Below, one piece after another: positions 41,761 through 50,500 of a stretch of 59,744 nt of DNA. The position numbers were made by a program, and so were the translations under genes. This stretch comes from CAZRHR01 sp964599915 (GTDB taxonomy: Bacteria; Bacteroidota; Bacteroidia; CAIKAF01): the NCBI GenBank assembly GCA_964599915.1, contig CAZRHR010000007.1:1-59744 (forward strand). Reading direction: 5' to 3'. The notes under the pieces were generated by a model, which saw only the letters and a program-made list of their open reading frames with translations, was not told the origin of the DNA and searched no databases. The first letter of the stretch is position 1, and the number at the start of each line of letters is the position of its first letter.

Positions 41761-42564
41761 ATGGAAAGGTACCTGACGGATTTAGAAAAAATGCGCACTC
41801 AAAATGGCGCCCCCATTCAATATTTCCTCCCTACAGAACAGGGGGAAGTCAACCTTAATGCGTGGATTGGAAAAGAAGTTTCCCTCTTTTTTGGAGGGGT
41901 AATTCATTGTGTGGGATGTGGAAAAAGGATTCAAAAGCCTATGGCACAGGGATTTTGTTATGATTGTTTTATGCAGTCTCCCGACAATTCACCCTGTATT
42001 TTACATCCTGAGTTATGTAAAGGACATTTGGCGGAAGGACGCGATGTTGCCTGGGAATTTACACATCATGTGCAACCCCATACGGTGTATTTTGCGCTAA
42101 CCACCGCCGTAAAGGTGGGCGTAACGCGCAATACACAAATTCCAACCCGTTGGATTGACCAAGGTGCTGGTGCGGCCATGGTTTTTGCCCAAGTGCCTTA
42201 TCGTAAATTGGCCGGTGAGATTGAAGTGGCCCTCAAGGCACATTTTACGGATAAAACCAATTGGCAGCATCTGGTTACCGGACAGCCGCAGGTGAACGAA
42301 GACATCGAAGAAGTGCGAAAGGCTGCCTTGGGTTGGTTGCCGGCGCACCTTCAATCTTATGTCACTTCCCAAGCCGTTCTTCAATCATTGGACTATCCGG
42401 TGCAGTCGTACCCTGAAAAGGCCAAAAGCTTGAATTTGTTATCTCAAGCTGAATTTTCCGGCACACTTACAGGCATTCGTGGGCAATATCTACTTTTTAA
42501 AGAAGGGCTCGTGTTTAATGTCCGAAACCATAGCGGTTTTAGGGTGCAATGGGAATGCAAGTAA
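41761..42564 (+). CDS. DUF2797 protein (GIY-YIG-like)
   Basis: The 267-aa protein begins with an acidic N-terminal region and a Cys-rich zinc-binding module (CVGCGKRIQKPMAQGFCYDC, then SPCILHPELCKGH). The DUF2797 core follows: HTVYFALTTAVKVGVTRNTQIPTRWIDQGA and EIEVALKAHFTDKTNW, resembling the nicking GIY-YIG fold by its VYFALT...KVGVTR spacing. No activity has been shown for the family as far as I know. It lies between the Crp/Fnr gene and lipA, with its own -7-like box. Confidence 0.82.
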   Translation: MERYLTDLEKMRTQNGAPIQYFLPTEQGEVNLNAWIGKEVSLFFGGVIHCVGCGKRIQKPMAQGFCYDCFMQSPDNSPCILHPELCKGHLAEGRDVAWEFTHHVQPHTVYFALTTAVKVGVTRNTQIPTRWIDQGAGAAMVFAQVPYRKLAGEIEVALKAHFTDKTNWQHLVTGQPQVNEDIEEVRKAALGWLPAHLQSYVTSQAVLQSLDYPVQSYPEKAKSLNLLSQAEFSGTLTGIRGQYLLFKEGLVFNVRNHSGFRVQWECK

Positions 42565-42605
42565 ATCTTGCGTACTTTTTAAGAAAAGCCCCCCGGGATT
42601 AGTTG

Positions 42606-42613
42606 TATATTTG
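42606..42613 (+). promoter_or_regulatory. -7 box of lipA
   Basis: TATATTTG matches TAnnTTTG and ends 55 nt before the lipA ATG. Confidence 0.5.
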
Positions 42614-42668
42614 CAACAAGGAATAGGGCAATGAACTTTAGCAGCCCGGCATTGTTTAAGCATCGATT

Positions 42669-43547
42669 ATGGACCATTCCTCTACTTTGACAGGCCCTGC
42701 GGCGCCTCCAAAACGTAAAAAACCAGACTGGCTTCGCGTGAAACTTCCCACAGGAGAAGCATACCGTGAAGTCCGGCAAATTGTTTCCGAACATAAATTA
42801 CATACCATCTGCGAAAGCGGAAATTGTCCAAACATGGGCGAATGCTGGGGCGCAGGAACGGCGACGTTCATGATTCTCGGCAATGTATGTACCCGAAGCT
42901 GTGGTTTTTGTGCCGTAAGCACAGGCGCTCCGGCTGAGGCCGACCCCTACGAACCTCTTAGGGTCGCAAAGTCCATCAAATTAATGGGACTCAAACATGC
43001 CGTCATTACCTCTGTGGACCGGGATGATTTACCGGATGGCGGTTCTGCCATTTGGGCCAAAACCGTAGAAGTGGTACGGAGTTTAAATCCCGGCATTACC
43101 TTGGAAACCTTAATTCCTGATTTTCAGGGAAAATGGGAAAATCTTGCACGCATTGTGGCCGTGAAACCAGATATTGTTTCGCATAACCTGGAAACGGTTC
43201 GCCGTTTAACGCGCATGGTGCGTATTCAAGCGAAATATGACCGTAGCCTCGAGGTGTTGAAACGTCTTTCCGATGCAGGCATTACCACCAAATCCGGTGT
43301 CATGCTTGGATTGGGAGAATCGGTGGATGAGGTGCTGGACACCATGGACGACCTTCGTCAAGTGGGCGTGTCTATCCTCACCATAGGACAATACCTCCAA
43401 CCGACCAAAACCCATTTGGAAGTTCAGGAATACATTACTCCTGACCAATTTGCATGGTACCGCGAACAGGCTTTGGCCAAAGGATTTCGTTTCGTAGAAT
43501 CCGGGCCATTGGTGCGTTCCAGCTATCATGCGGAAAAGCATATTTAA
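42669..43547 (+). CDS. lipA: Lipoyl synthase
   Basis: The 292-aa radical-SAM enzyme inserts two sulfurs into protein-bound octanoyl groups. The auxiliary cluster motif is CESGNCPNMGECWG and the radical-SAM motif CTRSCGFCAV. Further family signatures are AVITSVDRDDLPDGGSAIWA, HNLETVRRLTRMVR and LTIGQYLQPTKTHL, ending RSSYHAEKH; the final conserved Arg-Ser-Ser of the auxiliary cluster is in LVRSSYHA. Its stop overlaps the rpe start (TAATG). The substrates would be the E2 and H proteins of 2-oxoacid dehydrogenases and glycine cleavage. Confidence 0.94.
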   Translation: MDHSSTLTGPAAPPKRKKPDWLRVKLPTGEAYREVRQIVSEHKLHTICESGNCPNMGECWGAGTATFMILGNVCTRSCGFCAVSTGAPAEADPYEPLRVAKSIKLMGLKHAVITSVDRDDLPDGGSAIWAKTVEVVRSLNPGITLETLIPDFQGKWENLARIVAVKPDIVSHNLETVRRLTRMVRIQAKYDRSLEVLKRLSDAGITTKSGVMLGLGESVDEVLDTMDDLRQVGVSILTIGQYLQPTKTHLEVQEYITPDQFAWYREQALAKGFRFVESGPLVRSSYHAEKHI

Positions 43548-44236
43548 TGAGAGAACCTGCACGAAACAAAAAATCGGCTCCAGCCAAGGTGCCCCTAATT
43601 GCTCCTTCAGTGCTATCGGCAGACTTTGGACATTTGTATCGAGATGCCCAAATGATAGAACAGTCCGCCGCGGATTGGTACCATATTGATGTGATGGATG
43701 GGGTGTTTGTTCCGAACATTTCTTTTGGATTTCCCGTCCTTAAAGCCATTGCGGCACAGGCGACCAAGCCTTTGGATGTGCACCTTATGATTGTGGACCC
43801 GGACCGGTACATTGATGCCTTTGTAGATGCGGGCGCTTCCATCCTGACCATTCATGCCGAAGCTTCCATTCATTTGAATAGGAGCATTCAAAAAATTAAA
43901 TCACGGGGAATTCGGGCAGGTGTCGCTTTAAATCCCCATACGCCTGTGAATGTGCTTAGCTATGTGGCTGACCAGTTAGATTTGGTCCTTATCATGTCTG
44001 TAAATCCTGGTTTTGGCGGCCAATCTTTTATTGAGTCCACTTATAGAAAAATTAAAGAGACCCGGCAATTGTTGGATCAAGTCGGAAGTGCTGCTTTGAT
44101 TGAAGTAGATGGGGGTGTGTCACAACATAACGCGGCTGCTTTGGTTCAAGCGGGTGCAGATGTTCTGGTGGCTGGGCAAGCGGTTTTTGGCGCCTCTCAT
44201 CCACAAGAAGCTATTTTGCAACTTAAATCTGTTTAA
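43547..44236 (+). CDS. rpe: Ribulose-phosphate 3-epimerase
   Basis: The 229-aa TIM-barrel enzyme interconverts ribulose 5-phosphate and xylulose 5-phosphate. Family motifs are IAPSVLSADFGHL, YHIDVMDGVFVPNISFG (metal His and Asp), LDVHLMIVDPDRYI, MSVNPGFGGQSFI and IEVDGGVSQHNAA. An N-terminal basic extension (REPARNKKSAPAK) precedes the barrel. The ATG overlaps the lipA stop, so the two are co-translated. The PIG-L gene follows 4 nt downstream. Confidence 0.93.
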   Translation: MREPARNKKSAPAKVPLIAPSVLSADFGHLYRDAQMIEQSAADWYHIDVMDGVFVPNISFGFPVLKAIAAQATKPLDVHLMIVDPDRYIDAFVDAGASILTIHAEASIHLNRSIQKIKSRGIRAGVALNPHTPVNVLSYVADQLDLVLIMSVNPGFGGQSFIESTYRKIKETRQLLDQVGSAALIEVDGGVSQHNAAALVQAGADVLVAGQAVFGASHPQEAILQLKSV

Positions 44237-44240
44237 TCGG

Positions 44241-46679
44241 ATGCTTGGCCTTCGGGGATGCCACTGGACGGTGGTACTTGTTGCTTGGAGTTTGCTGCTC
44301 ACCGTACATACACAAAGGTGGTCTTCGGCCAAGATTTTACATGAAATGAAGAAATTGTCGGTGGTGGGCTCTGTGGTCTATGTGGCGGCACACCCCGACG
44401 ACGAAAACACCAGACTTTTGGCTTGGCTTGCCAATGAAAAGCGCGTGGAAACCGCCTACATTTCCCTTACGCGCGGCGATGGTGGACAAAACCTGATTGG
44501 TCCAGACCTTGGACCCATGTTAGGTTTGATTCGCACCCGCGAGCTCATGGCCGCTAGAGATTTAGATGGCGCCCAGCAGTTTTTTACCCGGGCTTATGAT
44601 TTTGGGTATTCGAAGACTTATGTAGAAACTTTTGAACACTGGGAAAGAGCCACCTTATTGGCCGATGTGATGGATTTATTTAAACAGCGCCGGCCTGATG
44701 TGGTGATCACCAGATTTTCTCTAACGCCAGGCGGCACCCATGGTCACCATACGGCCTCTGCCATGTTGGCTAAGCAAGCTTTTGATGCACTTTATCCCTC
44801 GGCTGACTCTTGGCCATCCCGCATCTTTTGGAATACCTCTCCGTTTTTTTACAGAAACCAAGGACAATCCATGCCTGATACTTTTAAGGTGATGGAAGTA
44901 GGCCAGTTCAATGCACTGCTTGGCATGTCCTATCCTGAGTTGGCGGCGTGGAGCAGAAGTCAACACAGAAGTCAAGGATTTGGCACCGCCCCAAACCATG
45001 CAGAAACCAAGGAATATTTTCAATGGTTGGGTGGAAAAGCCCTGCAGGGAAACGATTTGTTTGAAGGTTTAGATTTCAGTTGGCGCAGATTTGATGGCCG
45101 CTCCGTTTTACCGGAGGTGATTGATTCATTGGTACATTCTTTTGATGCTGAAAAACCGGAAGCTTCCGTATCCGGATTGATTAGGGTCTATCAGTTGATT
45201 CGCAAGGCCAAAGTGCCCTTTTACACGAAACAAAAAATGCAGGCTTGCGAGCAACTCATTTTTGCTTGTCTCGGTCTTGAATTTCAGGCCAACGCCACAA
45301 GAAATATTTTTTTGGCAGGGGACTCTCTTGAGGTGAAGCGGGTTGTTTTATTTGGGAAATCGCCTGTGGATGGGGTACTAAAATACGCCCTTCATGGACC
45401 TTTTGAAGCGGAGGCCAGGCCTACAAGAACTGGGTTCGTGGCTAAACTCCAAGGTCATCTTGCGCCTTCTCAGCCCTATTGGTTGGAAAAAAGCCTTTCC
45501 CGTCATTTTTTCCAGAGTGAATCTACTTTGTTTCCTCATGCGCCATGGAATGCGCCTTTAGCGCGCATGACTGTAGAGTACGCTTGGATGGGGGAGCGTT
45601 TTTCCAAGGTGGTTCCGGTTCAGTTTCGAGAGGTGGATCCCTCCTATGGTGAGTGGATTCGGCCCTTGATGGTGTATCCGGATTTTGCAGTAGAAGCAAA
45701 GCAACCAGCGGTTTTTTCTGCCAACAAAGACCACTGGCAAGAGGTGCCGGTAACGCTAACGGGATACCGAACAGGTGTGTCCTTTGTTTTAAAGGGGCGC
45801 GCGCCGGAAGGTTGGGAGGTTCGTTGGCCGGACACCACTTGGGAGGCGAAAAGGTTTGGACAAAAATTCATGACCAAGGTGTTTGTGCGGCCCGGGCCGG
45901 GTGGAAAAAGTCAAGGGAAACTATCCTTTGAAGTCATGGCCAAAGGAAAATCTTGGGATTCGCGGGTTCGAAGTGTTACTTATCCGCATACGGGCCCTGT
46001 GGTTTGGTTTGAAAAATCAGTAATCCCCTGCACCTATGCTCCTTTAACGCTTCCCACATTTCCCGTGGCCTATTTACCGGGAGCCGGAGATGAGGTGGCG
46101 GATGTATTAGAGCGAACGGGCTTAGCCATAAAAACCTTGGATTTGGAGTCTGGTGTTTTCAAGTTTCCGGATTATCAGGCGGTACTCTGTGGCGTTCGGT
46201 TGTTAAATACAGTAGAAGACGCGTCCGCGCTCAAAGAGAAACTACTTTCCTTTGCTGAGGCAGGGGGCGTAGTCCTTATGCAGTATAATACCACTTCCGG
46301 GCTTCCGCCCGGTGCCATGCTTCCCGGACTTCAACTGGGGCGAGACCGTGTCACAGAAGAATCGGCACCTGTGACCTTTTTGGAGCCAGAACACCGCATT
46401 TTTTCCTACCCGCATCGCATTTCAAAAGACGATTTTAATGGTTGGGTGCAAGAAATTGGATTGTATGCTGTAGGTAAATGGGAAGCCCCATGGGAGGCCT
46501 TATTGTCCGCGCAGGACACAGGTGAAAATCCGGTTCAAGGACTGTTGGTGGTTCGGCCTTATGGCAAAGGATGGTTGGTGTATACAGGCTTATCCTTTTT
46601 TAGACAAATTCCAGCCGGCCAACCCGGAGCCATGAAACTATTATTGAACCTTTTGCATTTAGGGGAGGCCAAGCCTTAA
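44241..46679 (+). CDS. Secreted PIG-L family deacetylase with a C-terminal GATase-like domain
   Basis: The 812-aa protein has an N-terminal signal or anchor (HWTVVLVAWSLLLTVHT). Residues about 45-300 form a PIG-L/LmbE domain with the zinc motif AAHPDDENTRLLAW, then TRGDGGQNLIG and a late His in THGHHTASAML. The middle is beta-rich. The C-terminal 230 residues (YLPGAGDEVADVLERTGL, YQAVLCGVRLLNT, GGVVLMQYNTTSG, YGKGWLVYTGLSFFRQIPAG) look like a class I glutamine amidotransferase-like domain without an obvious catalytic Cys. PIG-L proteins deacetylate N-acetyl sugars; an extracytoplasmic carbohydrate substrate is inferred. It follows rpe closely. Confidence 0.83.
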   Translation: MLGLRGCHWTVVLVAWSLLLTVHTQRWSSAKILHEMKKLSVVGSVVYVAAHPDDENTRLLAWLANEKRVETAYISLTRGDGGQNLIGPDLGPMLGLIRTRELMAARDLDGAQQFFTRAYDFGYSKTYVETFEHWERATLLADVMDLFKQRRPDVVITRFSLTPGGTHGHHTASAMLAKQAFDALYPSADSWPSRIFWNTSPFFYRNQGQSMPDTFKVMEVGQFNALLGMSYPELAAWSRSQHRSQGFGTAPNHAETKEYFQWLGGKALQGNDLFEGLDFSWRRFDGRSVLPEVIDSLVHSFDAEKPEASVSGLIRVYQLIRKAKVPFYTKQKMQACEQLIFACLGLEFQANATRNIFLAGDSLEVKRVVLFGKSPVDGVLKYALHGPFEAEARPTRTGFVAKLQGHLAPSQPYWLEKSLSRHFFQSESTLFPHAPWNAPLARMTVEYAWMGERFSKVVPVQFREVDPSYGEWIRPLMVYPDFAVEAKQPAVFSANKDHWQEVPVTLTGYRTGVSFVLKGRAPEGWEVRWPDTTWEAKRFGQKFMTKVFVRPGPGGKSQGKLSFEVMAKGKSWDSRVRSVTYPHTGPVVWFEKSVIPCTYAPLTLPTFPVAYLPGAGDEVADVLERTGLAIKTLDLESGVFKFPDYQAVLCGVRLLNTVEDASALKEKLLSFAEAGGVVLMQYNTTSGLPPGAMLPGLQLGRDRVTEESAPVTFLEPEHRIFSYPHRISKDDFNGWVQEIGLYAVGKWEAPWEALLSAQDTGENPVQGLLVVRPYGKGWLVYTGLSFFRQIPAGQPGAMKLLLNLLHLGEAKP

Positions 46680-46709
46680 TGTGGTAGAAAAGGGTTTAAT
46701 GAAGGGCCA

Positions 46710-47195
46710 TTAGAATTTTAAATGACCGTGATGATAAGGTTCATTTTTAAGAATGGTGCAGGCGCGGTACAATTGTTCCACCATCATTAACCGAACCAAA
46801 TCATGTGGAAAGGTGAGGGCAGACAGGCTTATCGCATCAGGAACGGTTTGTTTGAGTTCCGGGGAAAAGCCAAAAGGTCCACCCACCAAAAATTGAACAC
46901 CTTTTTTGCTACTCATTTGCCAGGCAGAGAGATGTTTGGCTAACGAAAGGCTATCCGGCATTTTGCCATGTTCATCCAGTCGATACACCAGAAAACCGGG
47001 CTGAAGTTTTTTCAACAAAACAAGGCCTTCCTTTATGCTGCGTTCTTCCGGACTCAAGTTTTGAGATAGTTTGAGGTCAGGAATTTCTTCAAGGACAAAT
47101 GGCTGGTAATGACGCAGCTTCTTTTGGTAAAAAGCAATCCCTTCAACAATAAAGGGTAGTTTAGTTTCTCCAATACATGTTAAACGGATTTCCAT
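46710..47195 (-). CDS. rlmH: 23S rRNA pseudouridine-1915 N3-methyltransferase
   Basis: The 161-aa SPOUT methyltransferase acts on pseudouridine 1915 of 23S rRNA in assembled ribosomes. The SAM-binding knot is in FLVGGPFGFSPELKQ and ISLSALTFPHDLVRLMMVEQLYRA. The end GHLKF replaces the more usual YHK. The ATG at 47195 gives the family start MEIRLTCIGE; upstream in-frame codons are rejected. It converges on the PIG-L gene and diverges from the DUF4783 gene. Its target pseudouridine is made by RluD, encoded near the left edge of this window. Confidence 0.92.
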   Translation of the reverse strand: MEIRLTCIGETKLPFIVEGIAFYQKKLRHYQPFVLEEIPDLKLSQNLSPEERSIKEGLVLLKKLQPGFLVYRLDEHGKMPDSLSLAKHLSAWQMSSKKGVQFLVGGPFGFSPELKQTVPDAISLSALTFPHDLVRLMMVEQLYRACTILKNEPYHHGHLKF

Positions 47196-47255
47196 GCGTA
47201 ATCTTGGCTTAATTTTTGGTGCTACAAAGGGAATCATTTTATCGATAAAGTATTC

Positions 47256-47645
47256 ATGAGCCGTTATCTTTTGCTTTTAGGGCTGGGTTATTTTCTGAGT
47301 TTGGGGCTTTTTGGCCAACAAGGTCTTGAGGACATTAGCAAAGCACTTGGTGCAGGAAATGCGCCTGCTTTGGCCCAGTACTTTCATGGAAGTGTAGACT
47401 TAACCTTGCAGGCCAAAGAAGGAACCTACAGTAAGGCCCAAGCCGAGCAAATCGTTCAAGATTTTTTTAATCATCATAAGCCCTCCCAATTTCAGGTAAG
47501 TTATGTGGGTCAAGGCGCTGATGGATCACGGTATGTGATAGGTCAGTTGACTACGCCACGCCAACCATTTAGGGTGTATTTATTATTTAAAGTGCTTGGA
47601 GGTAGAGAACTCATACAAACCTTACGATTCGATGTGAATGAATAA
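47256..47645 (+). CDS. DUF4783 secreted protein
   Basis: The 129-aa protein has a signal peptide (MSRYLLLLGLGYFLSLGLFGQ). The mature domain is an NTF2-like alpha+beta fold by its pattern: LEDISKALGAGNAPALAQYF, VDLTLQAKEGTYSKAQAEQIVQDFF, then strands QFQVSYVGQGADGSRYVIGQL and FRVYLLFKVLG. This is the DUF4783 family of Bacteroidota, with no known function. The stop codon forms part of the -7 box of nadC, which follows 9 nt later. Confidence 0.85.
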   Translation: MSRYLLLLGLGYFLSLGLFGQQGLEDISKALGAGNAPALAQYFHGSVDLTLQAKEGTYSKAQAEQIVQDFFNHHKPSQFQVSYVGQGADGSRYVIGQLTTPRQPFRVYLLFKVLGGRELIQTLRFDVNE

Positions 47646-47650
47646 CTTTG
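47643..47650 (+). promoter_or_regulatory. -7 box of nadC
   Basis: TAACTTTG matches TAnnTTTG, begins in the DUF4783 stop codon and ends 4 nt before the nadC ATG. Confidence 0.5.
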
Positions 47651-47654
47651 CCCT

Positions 47655-48509
47655 ATGGCAATGGAATTTGATTTAGACACATGGATCGCACTTGCGCTCA
47701 AAGAAGATTTAGGTAAAGAAGGAGATATCAGTACTTTGGCTTCTATTCCTGAGGCCCAATGGGGACGTGCTCAGTTGTGGGCGAAAGAGGCCGGTTGTTT
47801 CGCCGGTCAGGTTCCATTTGAAAAAGTATTTAGGTTTCTTCATCCTGAGGCCAAGTGTAACTGGCGGGTTCAGGATGGAAGTCGGGTCGAAGCAGGAACA
47901 CTGGTGGCGGAGGTGGAAGGTCCCGTGCATACGCTTTTGTCAGGAGAGAGATTGGCCTTGAACATTGTGCAGCGGATGTCTGCCATTGCTACCCAGACCC
48001 AACAATGGGTTGCGCTTGCCGGTCCAGGACGCACTCGCTTGCTGGATACACGCAAAACCACGCCCATGTTCAGGTATTTTGAAAAGGAAGCGGTGCGTAT
48101 TGGTGGCGGCGTAAATCATCGCTTTGGCTTGTATGATATGGTGATGTTGAAGGACAACCACATTGATGCCGCGGGAGGAATTACCTTGGCGGTAACGCGT
48201 ACCCAGGCCTGGTTGGCAGCCGAGGGATTAGAGCGAAAAATTGAAGTCGAAACCCGCAATTTAGCCGAAGTACAAGAGGCATTAGCGTGTAAGGGTATTC
48301 ATCGCATCATGTTTGATAATTTTTCTCCGGAGCGTATTCGTGAAGCCCTCATTTTGGTGAATGGGCAGGTTGAAACCGAGGCCAGTGGGGGAATTCATGG
48401 TGGAAATTTGGCCGATTATGCTGCCACCGGAGTTGATTATATTTCTTTAGGGGCCTTAACCCATTCGGTTAAAAACATGGATTTTAGCCTTAAAATCCTA
48501 AAGGCATGA
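47655..48509 (+). CDS. nadC: Nicotinate-nucleotide pyrophosphorylase (carboxylating)
   Basis: The 284-aa enzyme forms nicotinate mononucleotide from quinolinate and PRPP in NAD synthesis. Motifs are ALKEDLGKEGDISTLA, GERLALNIVQRMSAIAT, LLDTRKTTPMFRYFEKEAVR, GGVNHRFGLYDMVMLKDNHI, IEVETRNLAEVQEAL, RIMFDNFSPERI, EASGGIHGGNLADYAATGVD and YISLGALTHSVKNMDFSL. All substrate-binding Arg/Lys/His positions of the family appear present. The stop overlaps the yihY start (ATGA). No nadA or nadB is nearby. Confidence 0.94.
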   Translation: MAMEFDLDTWIALALKEDLGKEGDISTLASIPEAQWGRAQLWAKEAGCFAGQVPFEKVFRFLHPEAKCNWRVQDGSRVEAGTLVAEVEGPVHTLLSGERLALNIVQRMSAIATQTQQWVALAGPGRTRLLDTRKTTPMFRYFEKEAVRIGGGVNHRFGLYDMVMLKDNHIDAAGGITLAVTRTQAWLAAEGLERKIEVETRNLAEVQEALACKGIHRIMFDNFSPERIREALILVNGQVETEASGGIHGGNLADYAATGVDYISLGALTHSVKNMDFSLKILKA

Positions 48510-49423
48510 AGGCCAATTTCCCGGTCCTTAAGAGAAAATGGCAAGCGATTGTATTGCTGTTGAAAAAGTTAAGTTTACCCGGACTGGAAGGTGTGGCCAT
48601 TTTTGAAGTTTTGCGGCTTTATGTCCAAGCTTTACAACAAAGGAACGTGAATGACAGGGCTGCGGCGGTGTCTTTTCATTTTTTTATGGGCATTTTCCCT
48701 TCTATTATTTTTCTTTTTACCCTGATACCCTACGCACCCATACCCAATCTGCAGCAACAGATTTTAGATACGGTTGCCGCTGCTTTACCAGAAGGCGTTT
48801 ATAAAGCAGTAAAATGGCCACTTTTGGATATTGTGCGCAACCGAAAAGCCGGTTTGTTGTCATTTACGCTAGTGGTGTCCTTGTGGATTTCTTCAAATGC
48901 TTTTCACGGTCTTCTTCGTGCATTTTCCGCTTCGGTTTGGGTATCTGCTCCACAATCCTTTTGGCGGCAGAGAGGGCAGGCGTTGGGGTTAACTTTGGCC
49001 TTTTTCATGTTGATTACTTTTTTTGCCATGATGCGGTCTGTAAAAGCCTCCTGGCTCTTGGAACTTGGTTTGCCAAAGGGCTTTGAGCTGATGTGGCCTT
49101 ATCTGACGAGTTTGTTGTCCTTTGTGCTCTTATATGGGTTTATCCAATGGATGCTGCAATGGGGCGCCACGGGTTATGCCAGACGAGGTTTTTTCTCGGC
49201 AGGAGCCACCGCTGCTACTTTATTTTTGGTGTTGTTTTCCAAGGCTTTTTCCTTTTACCTGGAGCATTTTCGCAGTTTTAATGATGTATATGGCGCACTT
49301 GGAACCATTCCTTTGTTTCTTTCTTGGCTGTTTTTGAGTGCTTTGGCTTTGCTTATAGGATTTGAATTGAATGTGAGTATCGGCCATGCACGCAGCATCA
49401 AAGGATTTAACAAGGCTTCGTGA
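48506..49423 (+). CDS. YihY/BrkB-family inner-membrane protein
   Basis: The 305-aa protein has six membrane helices. YihY-family marks are NVNDRAAAVSFHFFMGIFPSIIFL, LWISSNAFHGLLRAF, ARRGFFSAGATAATLFLV and VYGALGTIPLFLSWLFLSALALLIGFELN. The family was once called RNase BN in error and has no settled function; some members affect envelope integrity. It starts within the nadC stop (4-nt overlap) and ends 6 bp from the convergent nuclease-like gene. Confidence 0.88.
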   Translation: MKANFPVLKRKWQAIVLLLKKLSLPGLEGVAIFEVLRLYVQALQQRNVNDRAAAVSFHFFMGIFPSIIFLFTLIPYAPIPNLQQQILDTVAAALPEGVYKAVKWPLLDIVRNRKAGLLSFTLVVSLWISSNAFHGLLRAFSASVWVSAPQSFWRQRGQALGLTLAFFMLITFFAMMRSVKASWLLELGLPKGFELMWPYLTSLLSFVLLYGFIQWMLQWGATGYARRGFFSAGATAATLFLVLFSKAFSFYLEHFRSFNDVYGALGTIPLFLSWLFLSALALLIGFELNVSIGHARSIKGFNKAS

Positions 49424-49429
49424 CTGTTC

Positions 49430-49882
49430 CTAGGTTGGGTTGGACCGATGGGGCTGGAGTCTGATTTCTTTCCAGTGGACCCTTCCGGCCTGAATGGCTT
49501 CCCGAATACGTTTTTGCCTTTGTGTTAATGCAGATTTGGCCGTTTTTATTTCTAGAAAGTAAAGTTGAACTGGTCCATCTGTCTGGTCTAAGCCGTCGAA
49601 AACAACCATGTCTACAGGTGCACCAAGGAAGCGGGCTTCCGAAGGATTGAAAGGAAAATCGGGGAAAAAGGGCAGCCATTGTTCGCTGACTTGGCCGGAA
49701 AGCACCGCTCGGCTTTGGGCAATGGCGTGCTTACGCGCTTCCGGAAGTTCGAGGTTGAGTCGTTCCTCTACCCGCTTGTCCATGTCTTTTTGCAGGGTTT
49801 CCATTTGTCCTTTCCAATAAAGGCTGTGGCCCCAACCCCAAAGGGCGGCCAAAATCAGCGCGAGAATAATCCAAAGTTCCAT
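49430..49882 (-). CDS. Membrane-anchored Holliday-junction-resolvase-like (PF10107-type) protein
   Basis: The 150-aa protein starts at ATG 49882 (MELWIILALILAALWGWGH), giving one N-terminal membrane helix followed by a charged helix (about 25-65). The C-terminal half shows ARFLGAPVDMVVFDGLD, LYFLEIKTAKSALTQRQKRI and REAIQAGRVHWKEI. This is the core of the Endonuc_Holl family: the D...ExK acidic residues of a PD-(D/E)XK nuclease are present. Activity has not been shown to my knowledge. A start at 49897 or 49945 would add a few residues. It lies just past the tRNA-Gly terminator. Confidence 0.75.
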   Translation of the reverse strand: MELWIILALILAALWGWGHSLYWKGQMETLQKDMDKRVEERLNLELPEARKHAIAQSRAVLSGQVSEQWLPFFPDFPFNPSEARFLGAPVDMVVFDGLDQTDGPVQLYFLEIKTAKSALTQRQKRIREAIQAGRVHWKEIRLQPHRSNPT

Positions 49883-49929
49883 GTTGGGATAACGCATCTT
49901 TGGACCAAATTGGCATAGAGGCAAAAAAA

Positions 49930-49953
49930 AATCCGATGTTTTCACATCGGATT
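49930..49953 (-). terminator. Terminator of tRNA-Gly
   Basis: AATCCGATGT and ACATCGGATT pair around a 4-nt loop. On the minus strand the stem is followed by a run of T. It lies 3 nt past the tRNA 3' end. Confidence 0.9.
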
Positions 49954-49956
49954 TTG

Positions 49957-50029
<73 letters not shown>

Positions 50030-50086
50030 ATTGGGGCAACAAAATTAGGCGATTTTCCTTTTTCCCCAAAAAAAAGTAGGGGAAAT

Positions 50087-50500
50087 TTACTTTTCTGGTG
50101 GATTTTGGCGGCCAGGTATTGGTAATTCATTGTGCTTTAACAGGTTTCTGACATCCGATTTTTTCAATAAAGAACCATCTTCATAGCGCAACACCCACAA
50201 TTTTTCAGGTGAAAGCTGCGGATGCCCCGTAAATGAGCCACCTTGACGTGCCTTGGGATCTAGGCAAGCGGTGTCTGCTTCCAAGCAAAAAATGCGCAGG
50301 TTGTAATCTTCACTCAGAATTTGGAAGGCCACAGGACCTGTTCTTTTCTCGTTTCCAATGATTTCCGGCCCCGGCTTTACGGCGCAGTTTTCGTTCAAAA
50401 AAGTTCGCCAAAACGCATCTGGTTGATGTTGCGGTTTGATAAAAGTTTGCGCCTGAAGAGACATTAGCCCCAGCCACCCGAAAAGCAATAAGACCTTCAT
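50087..50500 (-). CDS. Small secreted protein of unknown function
   Basis: I do not recognise this 137-aa product. It has a signal peptide (MKVLLLFGWLGLMSLQAQ). The mature part is short, with three Cys (ENCAVKPG, RIFCLEAD, TACLDPKA), and contains ILSEDYNLRIFCLEADTACL and LWVLRYEDGSLLKKSDVRNL; it ends in a polar Pro-rich tail. Its ATG overlaps the DUF2480 stop by 4 nt (ATGA), so it is expressed with DUF2480 and yqeY. No close family is evident. Confidence 0.6.
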   Translation of the reverse strand: MKVLLLFGWLGLMSLQAQTFIKPQHQPDAFWRTFLNENCAVKPGPEIIGNEKRTGPVAFQILSEDYNLRIFCLEADTACLDPKARQGGSFTGHPQLSPEKLWVLRYEDGSLLKKSDVRNLLKHNELPIPGRQNPPEK

